Assembly (NCBI GenBank): GCA_903875425.1
Contig: CAIQWC010000012.1
Coordinates: forward strand, 227,094 to 291,093
Direction: 5' to 3'
DNA from: an uncultured Actinomycetes bacterium
GTDB taxonomy: Bacteria > Actinomycetota > Acidimicrobiia > Acidimicrobiales > RAAP-2
Length of the DNA stretch: 64,000 nt
In this document: positions 34,837 through 43,985 of the stretch, piece after piece
How positions within the stretch are numbered: position 1 is the stretch's first letter
Layout: each line of letters opens with the position of its first letter
Notes under the pieces: model-generated
Seen by the model: only the letters and a program-made list of their open reading frames with translations
The model's database searches: none
Told to the model about the DNA's origin: nothing
Program-made: the position numbers and the translations under genes

Positions 34837-36125
34837 GGACCAAGTAAGCAATTCTCGCTGAGTAATTCATCCGTCGTTGGCTTGCTCAGCATCCAAGACC
34901 ACACGAAGAAGTTCAAGGGATACATCAAGTACCCAACTCTGGTAGCTGGCGCTAAGGCAATGGCGATCAACAGTATCCACCCGGCCAAGCGACAGATTTC
35001 TGACACCGTGCTTGGCCTGTGACGACGCATCCACCCGATCAGATACGCAATACCAACAAGGGCACATACCACAGGGTAGATCCGATGTGACGAGGGAACA
35101 AGTGAGACAAAAATGTGTCCTGGTAGTGCTGAACCCGCCGGCGAAGCGACCCCTGAAAGTCCGAGAGGGAAGGCCACAACATTGGCTATGAAGGTCTTCG
35201 GGTTGGCAATGAGTGTGACAATCACCAGGGGGATGCTCACCCCCGCGATAGCAGCAGCCATGATTCCAGGGCGGCGCTGATCATCGCTGTCGCGGGCTGC
35301 AAACAATAAAAGTATGGTCAGCGGCCACGCGGTGAACTTCATAGATGAGACCAAGCCAAGTACGAGGCCGGCCCAGAGAGGATGACGCCTAGCCGTCAGT
35401 ACGACTGCTACTAAGAGCAGAGCGATGATAGGAAGGTCATCGCCTCCCGTGGCCATGGTGAGCGCGGCCCAAGGCATCACCATCACTACCTGCAGCGCCC
35501 TAAGTCGACGGCGACTCCCCACGGGTAGCCACCACAGCGCCATGGCGACCGCCAGGGCGGTCGTTAGGAAAAACCACACCCGGGCATCGCCGAGTCCACG
35601 GGGGATGGGTGCTTGCGACGGATAACCAAATAGGGTCATGGCTGGTAGGTAGGGAAAGAACGCTTCGTAGGCCGGCCAACCCGGTATTCGGCCGATGAGC
35701 ACGCCGTGATCCATACGTGCTTGATAGGGATCATGTCCCAACACCACCTGATGAGCGGCGTGCTCGACTACGACGACTTCAGGTTGCACGTGCAAAGCTT
35801 GCGTATCGCCGCTCCATCGCGAGGATATCTCGAGGGCCATGGGAATCACCACTGCCCCGATTACGAGGAGGCCTGCTAACCAACATCTTGCACTAATTCT
35901 CGTGGAGAGTTTCTTTGTTTTTGCGAGTAGTACTGAGAAGACAAAGGCTGCGAGATAGGCCCACAGCGCCATCTTCCCCCACTCCCTATAGAGCGGAATC
36001 GATGACCACAGGCTGGCCGCTAGTGCAAAGACCGCAGAGAGGCCATAGAGATAGGAGTCAAACCAGATGGAGTGCTCCACCTTCATCAAGGTTGAAAAAC
36101 TGTGTCGACCTAGCAGTACCTTCAC
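34818..36125 (-). CDS. Polytopic membrane protein, GT87/DUF2029-like
   Basis: 435 residues with roughly ten hydrophobic helices. A soluble loop after the third helix contains VLGHDPYQARMDHG and AYEAFFPYLPAMTLFGYP, resembling the catalytic first loop of lipid-dependent GT-C mannosyltransferases (GT87). MKFTAWPLTILLLF lies in a later helix. In actinobacteria such enzymes use polyprenyl-phosphate mannose to build lipoarabinomannan-like glycans. The assignment to GT-C is by layout, not by a confirmed catalytic residue. The start overlaps the S9 peptidase gene by 4 bases. Confidence 0.65.
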   Translation of the reverse strand: MKVLLGRHSFSTLMKVEHSIWFDSYLYGLSAVFALAASLWSSIPLYREWGKMALWAYLAAFVFSVLLAKTKKLSTRISARCWLAGLLVIGAVVIPMALEISSRWSGDTQALHVQPEVVVVEHAAHQVVLGHDPYQARMDHGVLIGRIPGWPAYEAFFPYLPAMTLFGYPSQAPIPRGLGDARVWFFLTTALAVAMALWWLPVGSRRRLRALQVVMVMPWAALTMATGGDDLPIIALLLVAVVLTARRHPLWAGLVLGLVSSMKFTAWPLTILLLFAARDSDDQRRPGIMAAAIAGVSIPLVIVTLIANPKTFIANVVAFPLGLSGVASPAGSALPGHIFVSLVPSSHRIYPVVCALVGIAYLIGWMRRHRPSTVSEICRLAGWILLIAIALAPATRVGYLMYPLNFFVWSWMLSKPTTDELLSENCLLGPYSAAA

Positions 36126-37954
36126 GATCGAGCACCGGGCCTTAAGACTCGCTCGAACAGTATGACTTCTCTGCTAATCGAATCAACCAAGGTATCCGCT
36201 CGCCGAAAGCCGTGAGACTCACCCTCGTATTCGACGAGCTCAACGGACTGACCATTGCTGACAAGAGCATCGCGCATGGCACGAGCTTGACTAGGTGGTA
36301 CGACAGGGTCATCAAGGCCCTGCAGGAGAAGTATGTCGCCTCTCATCTCACCCGCGCGTGTGACGGCCGATCGTTCATGGTAGATCTGCGCTGACTCAGG
36401 TAGCGGACCTACCAATCGATCAAGGTAGCGCGATTCAAAATCGTGGGTCACCGCAGCCAAACTGGTCAACTCCGCTACCCCGTAGTGGGAGACTCCACAT
36501 GCGAAGGCACCCGTACACAGAGCAAGCAGCGTCGTGTAGCCCCCCGCGCTACCGCCACGGATTGCCGAGCGATCAGGGTCAATCAGCCCTTGCTCACCGA
36601 GTCCCACGACAAGGTCTACGCAATCATCGACATCAATAATGCCCCACATGCCATCGAGCCGGCGTCGATACGAAGCGCCGTGACCGGTAGAGCCGCCGTA
36701 GTTCGCCATGAGCACCGCAAAGCCTCGGCTGGTGAAGACCTGGACAATAGGGTTAAAGGTGGCAACCGATTCCGCCGTCGGACCGCCGTGGCAGTGCACA
36801 ATCACGGGCGGCTTCGAGACAGCATCGGGTAGGTACAACAAGCCGTAAACGTCACCGCCGTGGCGAGAGGGCACCGATACAGCAACTGCTTTGGAGATCG
36901 CACATGGCAGTGCGACACGAGGACCAATGCTGGTTCGCTCAATCTCGACTCCCTTCGCATCATGGCGAACTACCACGCCGAGGTCTTCGCTTGTCCCTCC
37001 CATCCATGCAAAACCAGAATCCAAAACGCAGAGTTCATCGGGCACGTCGTCGATAGCCGTAACGGTCACTCCAGACTCACTCAGTACATGGGAGAAACCT
37101 CCACGCCGGGCGATGCCAACAAATGATTCACCGAGTCGTGCGAATTGGCGTCGACCCGTGACCCAGAGTGGTACCCCGTGTTCGAATCCATCCGCATGGC
37201 CCCACGAGATATCCCCCCCTTGCGAGTCGATCGTCACTACTCGGGACCACAAACCATCCTCCGCGGATACAACGAGTCGTCCGTCCAGCAAGGTGGGATG
37301 CGCCACGCTTCGCTCTACGCCACCCAGCGCCGTCTCCATCTTGGTGAGCTGTGGTCGAGATCCTAAGGTAAGTCGCCCTACCAGCAAGGCGGCGGCATCC
37401 CATGGCATATTCGGATGATCCCACGCACAACAGGCGAATCTTCCGTCTTGGTCGGCGACGACGTCAGCGTAAAAATCGTGACCACTAAGCACGGTTGTGA
37501 TCGTCCCCGTGGCTACGTCGATGGCGATCACGGATCGGCTCGGGGGTCTATCACTATCGACCTCTCGAACGGCCAACAAGAACGTGGTTCCCGGGATCGT
37601 TCTAAGGTCTCCGATATTGCCACGGCCTTGCGCGATCAGGGTCGCTTCACCATGTGGCCGAAAGGAAACGAGGTCTTGATCCTTCGTGACCCCCACGATG
37701 AGGGGGCCTCCGAGCTCGAGAACCTCCATCGCTCCCCCGCCGTACTCATGAAGACGGCTGGCAAACGAATAGCCCTCAGGAGACACCACGCTAGGTTCAG
37801 TCCCCCTTTTCCATTCCACGACCACGCTTCTACCCTCAAGCTCGGGTCGCTGTTCGATCCAGTACAGATCATCGCCTATGGCTCGCAGCGTCGATGCCGA
37901 TACCTTCAGGCTCACGGCAAGCTCAATGTCCATCACTGTGCCGGGTGTGTCCAT
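36122..37954 (-). CDS. S9 family (prolyl oligopeptidase-like) peptidase
   Basis: 610 residues. The N-terminal part of about 350 residues is a predicted beta-propeller (repeated WDHPNMPWD- and LWVTG-like blades). The C-terminal alpha/beta-hydrolase domain has the nucleophile in GGSAGGYT, the Asp in GLDDPVVPP and the His in GESHGFRR. The oxyanion segment VIVHCHGGPTAES is typical of dipeptidyl or acylaminoacyl peptidases. No signal peptide is seen, so it probably acts on short peptides in the cytoplasm. It is last in the run that begins with korA, 59 bases after the DUF151 gene. Confidence 0.88.
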   Translation of the reverse strand: MDTPGTVMDIELAVSLKVSASTLRAIGDDLYWIEQRPELEGRSVVVEWKRGTEPSVVSPEGYSFASRLHEYGGGAMEVLELGGPLIVGVTKDQDLVSFRPHGEATLIAQGRGNIGDLRTIPGTTFLLAVREVDSDRPPSRSVIAIDVATGTITTVLSGHDFYADVVADQDGRFACCAWDHPNMPWDAAALLVGRLTLGSRPQLTKMETALGGVERSVAHPTLLDGRLVVSAEDGLWSRVVTIDSQGGDISWGHADGFEHGVPLWVTGRRQFARLGESFVGIARRGGFSHVLSESGVTVTAIDDVPDELCVLDSGFAWMGGTSEDLGVVVRHDAKGVEIERTSIGPRVALPCAISKAVAVSVPSRHGGDVYGLLYLPDAVSKPPVIVHCHGGPTAESVATFNPIVQVFTSRGFAVLMANYGGSTGHGASYRRRLDGMWGIIDVDDCVDLVVGLGEQGLIDPDRSAIRGGSAGGYTTLLALCTGAFACGVSHYGVAELTSLAAVTHDFESRYLDRLVGPLPESAQIYHERSAVTRAGEMRGDILLLQGLDDPVVPPSQARAMRDALVSNGQSVELVEYEGESHGFRRADTLVDSISREVILFERVLRPGARS

Positions 37955-38013
37955 AGGGTGTAAGCGTAGAAGCCCCAGCCACGCCGTCGGGGCATGGCTT
38001 GGCGATGCTCGAA

Positions 38014-38517
38014 CTACCCTGAGAAGTCTTCGGGGCGAATGGTGTCAAGGAATTCTCGAAACTCTTCGACCGCCTCTTCCTCATCCTCGCCGTCATCGAG
38101 ATCCTCGTCCTCGAAGGCAACTACGACGCCTTCTGCGTCCATGAGTGCATCGTCGACATAGATTGGCGCGCCACTTCTTACCGCGAGGGCCACCGAGTCT
38201 GACGGTCTCGCAGATACGACGACGCCCCCATCCTCAGTAGTGAGTTCAAGCTGAGCAAAGTAGGTCCCGTCTTCCACGTGGGTGACGCTGACTGCGCTCA
38301 ATTGGCCACCGAGCTTAGCTATCACGGTAGCGAGTAGATCGTGCGTCATCGGTCGCGTGACCGCCACCTGCTCAACGGCGTAGGCGATAGCAGCAGCCTC
38401 GGGGGCCCCAATGAAGATCGGCAAGGTTCTGCGTTGCCCGTCGGCTTCTTGCAGCAGCAATACGGGAGTATTGCTGCTGAGATCGACTCGGACCGCTCTC
38501 AACGTGACCTGCACCAT
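38014..38517 (-). CDS. Bifunctional nuclease domain protein (DUF151)
   Basis: 167 residues. The DUF151 core is intact: LLLQEADGQRRTLPIFIGAPEAAAI, RPMTHDLLATVIAKLGG, TYFAQLEL and ARPSDSVALAVRSGAPIYV. The C-terminal tail is very acidic (EDEDLDDGEDEEEAVEEF). Proteins of this family have been reported as RNase/DNase in plants and archaea; their bacterial role is unclear. In mycobacteria the orthologue (Rv1829) lies between two MerR genes beside garA and gcvH. Here it follows a MerR gene after 42 bases. Confidence 0.9.
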   Translation of the reverse strand: MVQVTLRAVRVDLSSNTPVLLLQEADGQRRTLPIFIGAPEAAAIAYAVEQVAVTRPMTHDLLATVIAKLGGQLSAVSVTHVEDGTYFAQLELTTEDGGVVVSARPSDSVALAVRSGAPIYVDDALMDAEGVVVAFEDEDLDDGEDEEEAVEEFREFLDTIRPEDFSG

Positions 38518-38559
38518 TCACTCACCCTAGCGGCGGGGAGCGGCGTTCAACGTGTCAGA

Positions 38560-39474
38560 CTACGCGCCACCGAAGAAGGCTGAAATTTCGCGTTTCAGCA
38601 ACTCGGCGTGGAGCGAGGCCGCAAGATCACTCAGCTCCGTCACTAACTCCTCGGCGTGCTTGCGTGATTCGGGGTTTCTCTGCCGAAGCAGCGGGGCAAT
38701 GAGTTGCTCGAAGAGCCCCACTTCCCTATCCACGGCATTTTTGAATTGACGTAAATGGCGAGGCTCAATGCCATGGGCAGCAAATCGCTCAGCGATGGCC
38801 AAGACCGAGTCCGTATCGGTGGCTAGGTACTCCTCGCCGGCGATGGTGGTGGTGGCCACTATCCCGAATCCAGCGAGCGCCTCAATATCAGAACGCGAAA
38901 GGGTCGAAGAAGCGGCGGCCTCAGCAAGGCTGGGCGTGGACGCAGTGGTTCGACGCTTGCGCTTGGAGGGTGCAAGGTGAGCGTCCTGCGCGATCACCGC
39001 TGGAGCTTCTTGAAGCGAAGCGATGGCCGCCGACACATCAAATGCTGATGGGGTAGGACGCTCTGTTTCGTTAACCGCATCAGAGGTGGCACGATCTCGC
39101 GCTGCGGGATGATCGGCCGAAGGAGGAATAACGACTTCCTCGTCGACGCTTGACATCGCGATGACCTTGGCCAAGGGTGCTTCAGAATCATCACTCAGCG
39201 GAGTGTCCTCGATGTCATCGTCTGAAGGTTCTTCGCCGTTAAGCCGATCTCTAATCACCTTGAGCGGCAGGAATTCATCACGCTGTTGCCGCAGTACGAG
39301 GCGTAAACGCTCAACGTCTTCTTCATAGAACTTCCGATATCCCGACGGCGAACGTTGGGGATTCACAAGACCTTGAGACTCGAGAAAGCGTATTTTCGAA
39401 ATCGTGATATCCGGAAACTCCGATCGCAAGAGTGTGAGGACGTCGCCAATGGAAAGGTAACTCTTGGCGCTCAA
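38560..39474 (-). CDS. MerR family regulator of the Rv1828 type
   Basis: 304 residues. The HTH is at residues 5-70 (YLSIGDVLTLLRSEFPDITISKIRFLE pattern, then GYRKFYEEDVERL). A long disordered middle region of about 90 residues, rich in Ser, Ala and acidic residues, separates it from a C-terminal helical domain (LRQFKNAVDREVGLFEQLIAPLL). The middle region is longer than in mycobacterial Rv1828. Its gene overlaps the FHA gene by 4 bases. It probably controls the operon or a related set of genes; the ligand is unknown. Confidence 0.87.
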   Translation of the reverse strand: MSAKSYLSIGDVLTLLRSEFPDITISKIRFLESQGLVNPQRSPSGYRKFYEEDVERLRLVLRQQRDEFLPLKVIRDRLNGEEPSDDDIEDTPLSDDSEAPLAKVIAMSSVDEEVVIPPSADHPAARDRATSDAVNETERPTPSAFDVSAAIASLQEAPAVIAQDAHLAPSKRKRRTTASTPSLAEAAASSTLSRSDIEALAGFGIVATTTIAGEEYLATDTDSVLAIAERFAAHGIEPRHLRQFKNAVDREVGLFEQLIAPLLRQRNPESRKHAEELVTELSDLAASLHAELLKREISAFFGGA

Positions 39475-39974
39475 CGATCTGTCCCAGCGATAAAGGTCAA
39501 TTTGAATTTACCCACTTGGATCTCATCTCCCGATTCCAGGAGTTTCTCGTCGACGCGTATGCCATTGACGTAGGTACCGTTCAGACTCCCGAGATCTCGC
39601 ACAAACGGCCGACCCGACTCGATGCGCCCAAAGGTGACGTGACGACGCGATACCGTAACATCATCGAGGAAGATCACACTTTCTGGACTACGCCCCGCCG
39701 TGACCACCTGATCGGCTAGCGCGAACCGTGCTCCTGCGGTGGGGCTGCCCTGTACGAGTAGAACGTCTACGCCAGGGGGAATTTCTTCGACCGACGACTC
39801 CGACGTACCGAGGATCGCACCCGTTTCTAGATCAAGGGTGAGCGTGTCTTCCGAGGTGTCGCGGGCCATGGAGGCACCGCAGGCGGGACAAAAATTTGCA
39901 TGGGAAGTGAGGCGAGCGCCACAGCGATGACAGTGCACGCAGATAACGATAGTCTGCCGACGCTTAGCCGGCAC
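39471..39974 (-). CDS. garA: GarA/OdhI-like FHA protein with N-terminal zinc ribbon
   Basis: 167 residues. A zinc ribbon (CHRCG and CPACG, residues 15-33) precedes a linker and an FHA domain at about 90-155, with AGRSPES, SRRHVTF and SLNGTYVN as the phosphothreonine-binding blocks. The domain is very close to mycobacterial GarA, which switches 2-oxoglutarate metabolism by binding its target enzymes until PknB or PknG phosphorylate its N-terminal ETTSVF motif. That motif is absent here; only a TSEDTLTLD stretch is present. The start may be GTG 39974 or an internal GTG near 39938. Neighbours gcvH and merR match the actinobacterial order. Confidence 0.83.
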   Translation of the reverse strand: MPAKRRQTIVICVHCHRCGARLTSHANFCPACGASMARDTSEDTLTLDLETGAILGTSESSVEEIPPGVDVLLVQGSPTAGARFALADQVVTAGRSPESVIFLDDVTVSRRHVTFGRIESGRPFVRDLGSLNGTYVNGIRVDEKLLESGDEIQVGKFKLTFIAGTDR

Positions 39975-39981
39975 CGGGGAC

Positions 39982-40362
39982 CTAGTGGTCGGTCAGGGCC
40001 TTATAGGCAGCGGCATCGAGGAGGGCCTCGATGGCGGCGGGATCGGAGACCTCGATCTCACAGAGCCAGCCTGCGCCGTAGGGGTCTGAGTTAAGCGAAT
40101 CGGGCGAACTTGAGGCTGCATCGTTAATCGCCACCACCGTTCCAGCAACCGGCGCATAGATCTCAGATACGGACTTTGTGGACTCGACCTCGCCGATAAC
40201 CCCACCCACGGTCACGGATGCGCCAACGGCGGGAAGGTCGACGAAGACCACATCGCCGAGGGCATCTTGGGCATAGTCGGTGATGCCAACTCGAACTCGG
40301 GTTCCCTCAATCAGGGCCCATTCGTGGTCGGAGGAGTAGCGGAGGTTCTCGGGAATCTGCAT
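39982..40362 (-). CDS. gcvH: Glycine cleavage system H-protein
   Basis: 126 residues from ATG 40362 (MQIPENL); a longer frame to 40443 would overlap pgsA and adds basic, non-homologous residues. The lipoylated lysine is K63 in GEVESTKSVSEI. The motif SSDHEW and the segment LGDVVFVDLPAVG are typical. GcvH carries the aminomethyl group between P-, T- and L-proteins. Its partners gcvT and gcvPAB are 10 kb away in another operon. It lies 7 bases before the FHA gene. Confidence 0.96.
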   Translation of the reverse strand: MQIPENLRYSSDHEWALIEGTRVRVGITDYAQDALGDVVFVDLPAVGASVTVGGVIGEVESTKSVSEIYAPVAGTVVAINDAASSSPDSLNSDPYGAGWLCEIEVSDPAAIEALLDAAAYKALTDH

Positions 40363-40393
40363 AGAGCGAAGATTAGACCAAACAGAGCCTGGT

Positions 40394-40987
40394 CTAGGCG
40401 ACGTTTCGCCCCGACCGCAGCGCTTCGCGCGCCGGCGACACATAGGCCCCGAAGGCTGCCCAACTCAGCGCCAAGCCGGCTATCCCGAGAACCCATGCTG
40501 CGTCGCTTAGGACCCGTTGCCATCCTTCGGGTCCAAAGGCCAAGAGGAACATCGGGTAGGCGAACATCAGAGCCATGGCCCCAGCTTTACCGATAAAGAG
40601 CACGTCAATGCGTCGTGCGCCCAGTGAGGCCAGGGTGACCACCGTGATCGAGATCAGGATCTCGCGAGCCAGGGTTGCGATACCGAACCAGAGGGGAACG
40701 GCTCCCACGCACAGGGTGACAATAACCGCGCTGACTACCAAGATCCGATCAGCGACAGGGTCAATAATCTTTCCCATCGAAGAGACCTGCGAGAGGCGCC
40801 GTGCGAGTTGTCCGTCGACCCAATCCGTCGCTCCAATAAAGCCGAGCAGCCATGCCGCCACCGCATAGTGCTGCTCTACGGCGAGGACTATAAAAACCGG
40901 AATAAGGGCGAGCCGAATGAGCGTTACTAAGTTCGCCCATGTGTAAAGGCCTGCGTCTTGAGCATCGGTAGGGAGATCTTGGCTCAA
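40394..40987 (-). CDS. pgsA: CDP-alcohol phosphatidyltransferase (PgsA-like)
   Basis: 197 residues and five to six membrane helices. The catalytic signature is DWVDGQLARRLSQVSSMGKI ending in IDPVADR, matching D-x2-DG-x2-AR-x8-G-x3-D-x3-D. It would use CDP-diacylglycerol and glycerol-3-phosphate (or inositol phosphate in actinobacterial relatives) to make phosphatidylglycerophosphate. The acceptor is not fixed by the motif. It starts 11 bases after korB, within the korA-to-DUF151 run. Confidence 0.85.
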   Translation of the reverse strand: MSQDLPTDAQDAGLYTWANLVTLIRLALIPVFIVLAVEQHYAVAAWLLGFIGATDWVDGQLARRLSQVSSMGKIIDPVADRILVVSAVIVTLCVGAVPLWFGIATLAREILISITVVTLASLGARRIDVLFIGKAGAMALMFAYPMFLLAFGPEGWQRVLSDAAWVLGIAGLALSWAAFGAYVSPAREALRSGRNVA

Positions 40988-40998
40988 CGCGCCAATTC

Positions 40999-42021
40999 CT
41001 ACTCAATCTCCCAGCTCGGCAAGGTACGGAACAAGGTGGCGAGATCACCCGCACCGCGCTTGGCTTGGGCGTCGGAGAGCTGAGCATTCATCTGGTCTCC
41101 ATACTCTGGACGGACCACATCTCGAAACACGCCAATCGGCGTCGGCATCGTCACACCCGTAGCAAGGTGGCTCAAGGCGAACGCCAAAGCGGGGTTATCG
41201 ACGTGTGAATCGTGGATGAGAATACTCTGCTCATCTACCGACGCCACTTCCACAACCTTAAGTTGACCGTCGCCGAGTTGGGTCACCCCAAACTCTCGGT
41301 TCTCCCCGAAACGAATCTGCTCACCATCGGTGAGTGGAATCAGCATCGAGGCACGGTTTTCCTTAGCGGTAATCGTGCTGAAAATTCCATCGTTGAATAC
41401 ATTGCAATTCTGGTACACCTCGACGAAAGAAGCGCCGTGGTGCTCATGGGCGCGACGGAATGTCTCTTGCATATGCGCCCTATCCATGTCGTGGGTACGA
41501 GCCACAAAGCTTGCTTCGGCGCCAATCGCCAAGCTCACCGGATTGAAGGGGTGATCGAGTGATCCAAAGGGCGTTGACTTGGTGATCTTGCCCGGTTCCG
41601 AGGTCGGCGAGTACTGGCCCTTGGTGAGTCCGTAAATCTGGTTATTGAACATCAAAATATTCACGTTGACGTTACGGCGAAGCGCATGAATGAGGTGGTT
41701 ACCCCCGATTGATAGTGCGTCACCGTCGCCGCAGATAACCCAGACATCGAGGTCCGGGCGAGATGTCGCTAAGCCCGTGGCGATGGCAGGAGCTCGACCG
41801 TGAATGGTATGGAGACCATAGGTGTTCATGTAGTAGGGAAAACGTGAGGCACATCCAATACCCGAAACGAATACCGTATTTTCACGGCGAACGCCAAGGT
41901 CTGGGAGCAGGCTTTGTAGGGCAGCCAAAATGGAGTAGTCGCCACAGCCCGGGCACCATCGAACTTCTTGATCGGTACTCCAGTCTTTACGCGTCGTGAT
42001 CGGAACGGCGGTTACGGTCAT
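40999..42021 (-). CDS. korB: 2-oxoacid:ferredoxin oxidoreductase, beta subunit
   Basis: 340 residues. The thiamine diphosphate-binding subunit is recognised by WCPGCGDYSI near residue 22 (iron-sulfur Cys) and CGDGDALSIGGNH (Mg-TPP motif), followed by NNQIYGLTKGQYSPTS. It resembles KorB of mycobacteria, which oxidises 2-oxoglutarate to succinyl-CoA with ferredoxin as acceptor. The C-terminal part of about 50 residues is lineage-specific. The ATG overlaps the TGA of korA. Confidence 0.93.
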   Translation of the reverse strand: MTVTAVPITTRKDWSTDQEVRWCPGCGDYSILAALQSLLPDLGVRRENTVFVSGIGCASRFPYYMNTYGLHTIHGRAPAIATGLATSRPDLDVWVICGDGDALSIGGNHLIHALRRNVNVNILMFNNQIYGLTKGQYSPTSEPGKITKSTPFGSLDHPFNPVSLAIGAEASFVARTHDMDRAHMQETFRRAHEHHGASFVEVYQNCNVFNDGIFSTITAKENRASMLIPLTDGEQIRFGENREFGVTQLGDGQLKVVEVASVDEQSILIHDSHVDNPALAFALSHLATGVTMPTPIGVFRDVVRPEYGDQMNAQLSDAQAKRGAGDLATLFRTLPSWEIE

Positions 42022-43889
42022 TGATTTTCTCCTAGATGTTGGAGGATGAACGCTTCGATCTCGGCGGCCTGGAAGGGCACGCCTTTCATTTTATTCAAGC
42101 CTTGTGCATCAATGAGATACTTCTCACGAATGAGCTTGATGAACTGTCCTTGATTGAGCTCAGGTATCAACACCGTGGTGTAGCCCCTGAGAATATCTCC
42201 CAACTTTTCTGGAAGTGGGTTAAGGGACTCGACATGAATTTGGGCTGCTTTGCGGCCCGCTTCTCGAATTCTCTGAACGCCAGCGTTAATTGCTCCGTAG
42301 GTTGAGCCCCATCCAAGAACCGCGATGGTCGCATCTCCTGTTGCGTCGTCAACGAAGGTGTCACCATAAATGCTCTTGATGCCAGCAACTTTCTTGGCAC
42401 GAAGGTTCGTCATGAGTTCATGGTTTTCCCCGTCATAGGAAACGGTGCCTCGACCATCGGCTTTTTCTAGGCCACCCAAGCGATGTTCGAGACCTGGTGT
42501 ACCTGGCACAGCCCAGGGACGAGCATTCGTCTCTTGGTTTCGCAGGTAAGGAAAGAAGGTTGGCTCACCCGCGGGCGACGTACCGTTGGGCTCCGTGGCA
42601 AAGTCGATATCAATCTTGGGAAGATCTTCAACCGCCGGCACCAACCAAGGCTCAGTCCCATTGGCGAGGTAGGCGTCGGTGAGCAAAATCACCGGCGTCC
42701 GGTAGGTCAGTGCAATTCGGCAGGCCTCAATAGCCGCGGCGAAACACTCTCCCGGTGTCTTGGGAGCCAACACCGGTACCGGTGATTCTCCGTGCCGCCC
42801 ATAGAGCGAACTGAGCAAGTCTGCTTGCTCCACCTTGGTCGGCAACCCCGTGGACGGCCCAGCGCGCTGAACATCAATGATCACGAGGGGTAGTTCCATG
42901 GAGACCGCAAGACCAATTGCCTCGGCCTTGAGGTCCATACCCGGACCCGACGTCGTCGTCACGGCCAAGGATCCTCCGAAGGCTGCACCAATCGCTGCTC
43001 CCACCCCGGCAATTTCGTCCTCGGCTTGGAAGGTTCGAACGCCGAATTCTTTTCGCTTGGAGAGCTCGTGAAGGATGTCAGATGCTGGCGTAATGGGATA
43101 GGAACCAAGGAATAAAGGAAGGCCCGCCTGCTGTGATGCGGCTATCAGGCCCCACGACGTCGCCGTATTTCCCGTAATGTTGACGTACTCGCCCGACGCG
43201 AAAGGAGCTGCGGTCACTTCGTAGCGCTGGTGGAACAACTCGGCAGTCTCACCAAAGTCATAGCCCGCACGGAATGCCCTTGTATTAGCTTCAGCCACTT
43301 GGGGTTTGGCTCCGAAGCGTTCCGCGATCCACGTGATCGTGGGCTCAGTTGGTCGGATGAAAAGCCATGAGACCAGTCCAAGGGCAAAGAAGTTCTTGGA
43401 ACGCTCCGCGTCGCGAGGCTTGACGCCAGCTTCCTTGCAAACTTCGGTCGTTATCGACGTCATAGGGACTTCAAAGACCGAAAATGCACTCAGCGATCCA
43501 TCGTTCAAGGGATTGGCTGCGTACCCCGCCTTCGTGAGATCGCGCTCTTCGAAAGAGTCGGCGTTGACGATCACCATGGTGCCAGGCTCCATCACGTCAA
43601 TGTTGGCCTTGAGGCCTGCGGGATTCATTGCCACTAACACGTTGGGGGCATCGCCGTGCGTTGAGATCTCATGGTCTGAGATATGGACCTGGAATGCCGA
43701 AACGCCCGCCAAGGTGCCAGCAGGAGCTCGAATCTCCGCAGGGTAGTCAGGGAAGGTAGCGAGGTCGTTGCCGAGCGCAGCACTGATGGAGGTAAACCTG
43801 TCGCCCGTCAGCTGCATGCCGTCTCCGGAGTCACCCGCGAAACGGACCACTACTCGATCGATCTTCTCCGTCGTCATCTCAACGCTCAT
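42018..43889 (-). CDS. korA: 2-oxoacid:ferredoxin oxidoreductase, fused gamma-alpha subunit
   Basis: 623 residues from ATG 43889, which has GAGGAG upstream; the longer frame is unlikely. The first 190 residues are the gamma domain (FAGDSGDGMQLTGDRF), fused to the alpha domain (LGSYPITPASDILHELS, EDEIAGVGAAIGAA, TTSGPGMDLKAEAIG). The order matches KorA of actinobacteria. Together with KorB it forms an oxygen-tolerant 2-oxoglutarate:ferredoxin oxidoreductase of the citric acid cycle. Substrate choice is inferred from family and from the neighbouring GarA-like gene. Confidence 0.93.
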   Translation of the reverse strand: MSVEMTTEKIDRVVVRFAGDSGDGMQLTGDRFTSISAALGNDLATFPDYPAEIRAPAGTLAGVSAFQVHISDHEISTHGDAPNVLVAMNPAGLKANIDVMEPGTMVIVNADSFEERDLTKAGYAANPLNDGSLSAFSVFEVPMTSITTEVCKEAGVKPRDAERSKNFFALGLVSWLFIRPTEPTITWIAERFGAKPQVAEANTRAFRAGYDFGETAELFHQRYEVTAAPFASGEYVNITGNTATSWGLIAASQQAGLPLFLGSYPITPASDILHELSKRKEFGVRTFQAEDEIAGVGAAIGAAFGGSLAVTTTSGPGMDLKAEAIGLAVSMELPLVIIDVQRAGPSTGLPTKVEQADLLSSLYGRHGESPVPVLAPKTPGECFAAAIEACRIALTYRTPVILLTDAYLANGTEPWLVPAVEDLPKIDIDFATEPNGTSPAGEPTFFPYLRNQETNARPWAVPGTPGLEHRLGGLEKADGRGTVSYDGENHELMTNLRAKKVAGIKSIYGDTFVDDATGDATIAVLGWGSTYGAINAGVQRIREAGRKAAQIHVESLNPLPEKLGDILRGYTTVLIPELNQGQFIKLIREKYLIDAQGLNKMKGVPFQAAEIEAFILQHLGENQ

Positions 43890-43985
43890 CTGTCTCCTCA
43901 CCCAACCTCTTGTGCCTTGCCAGCCTAGCGAGTCTCAGAAAAATTGCTTGAGATACTGGCTAGTCCCCCCAGAGACCGAGTGCGA

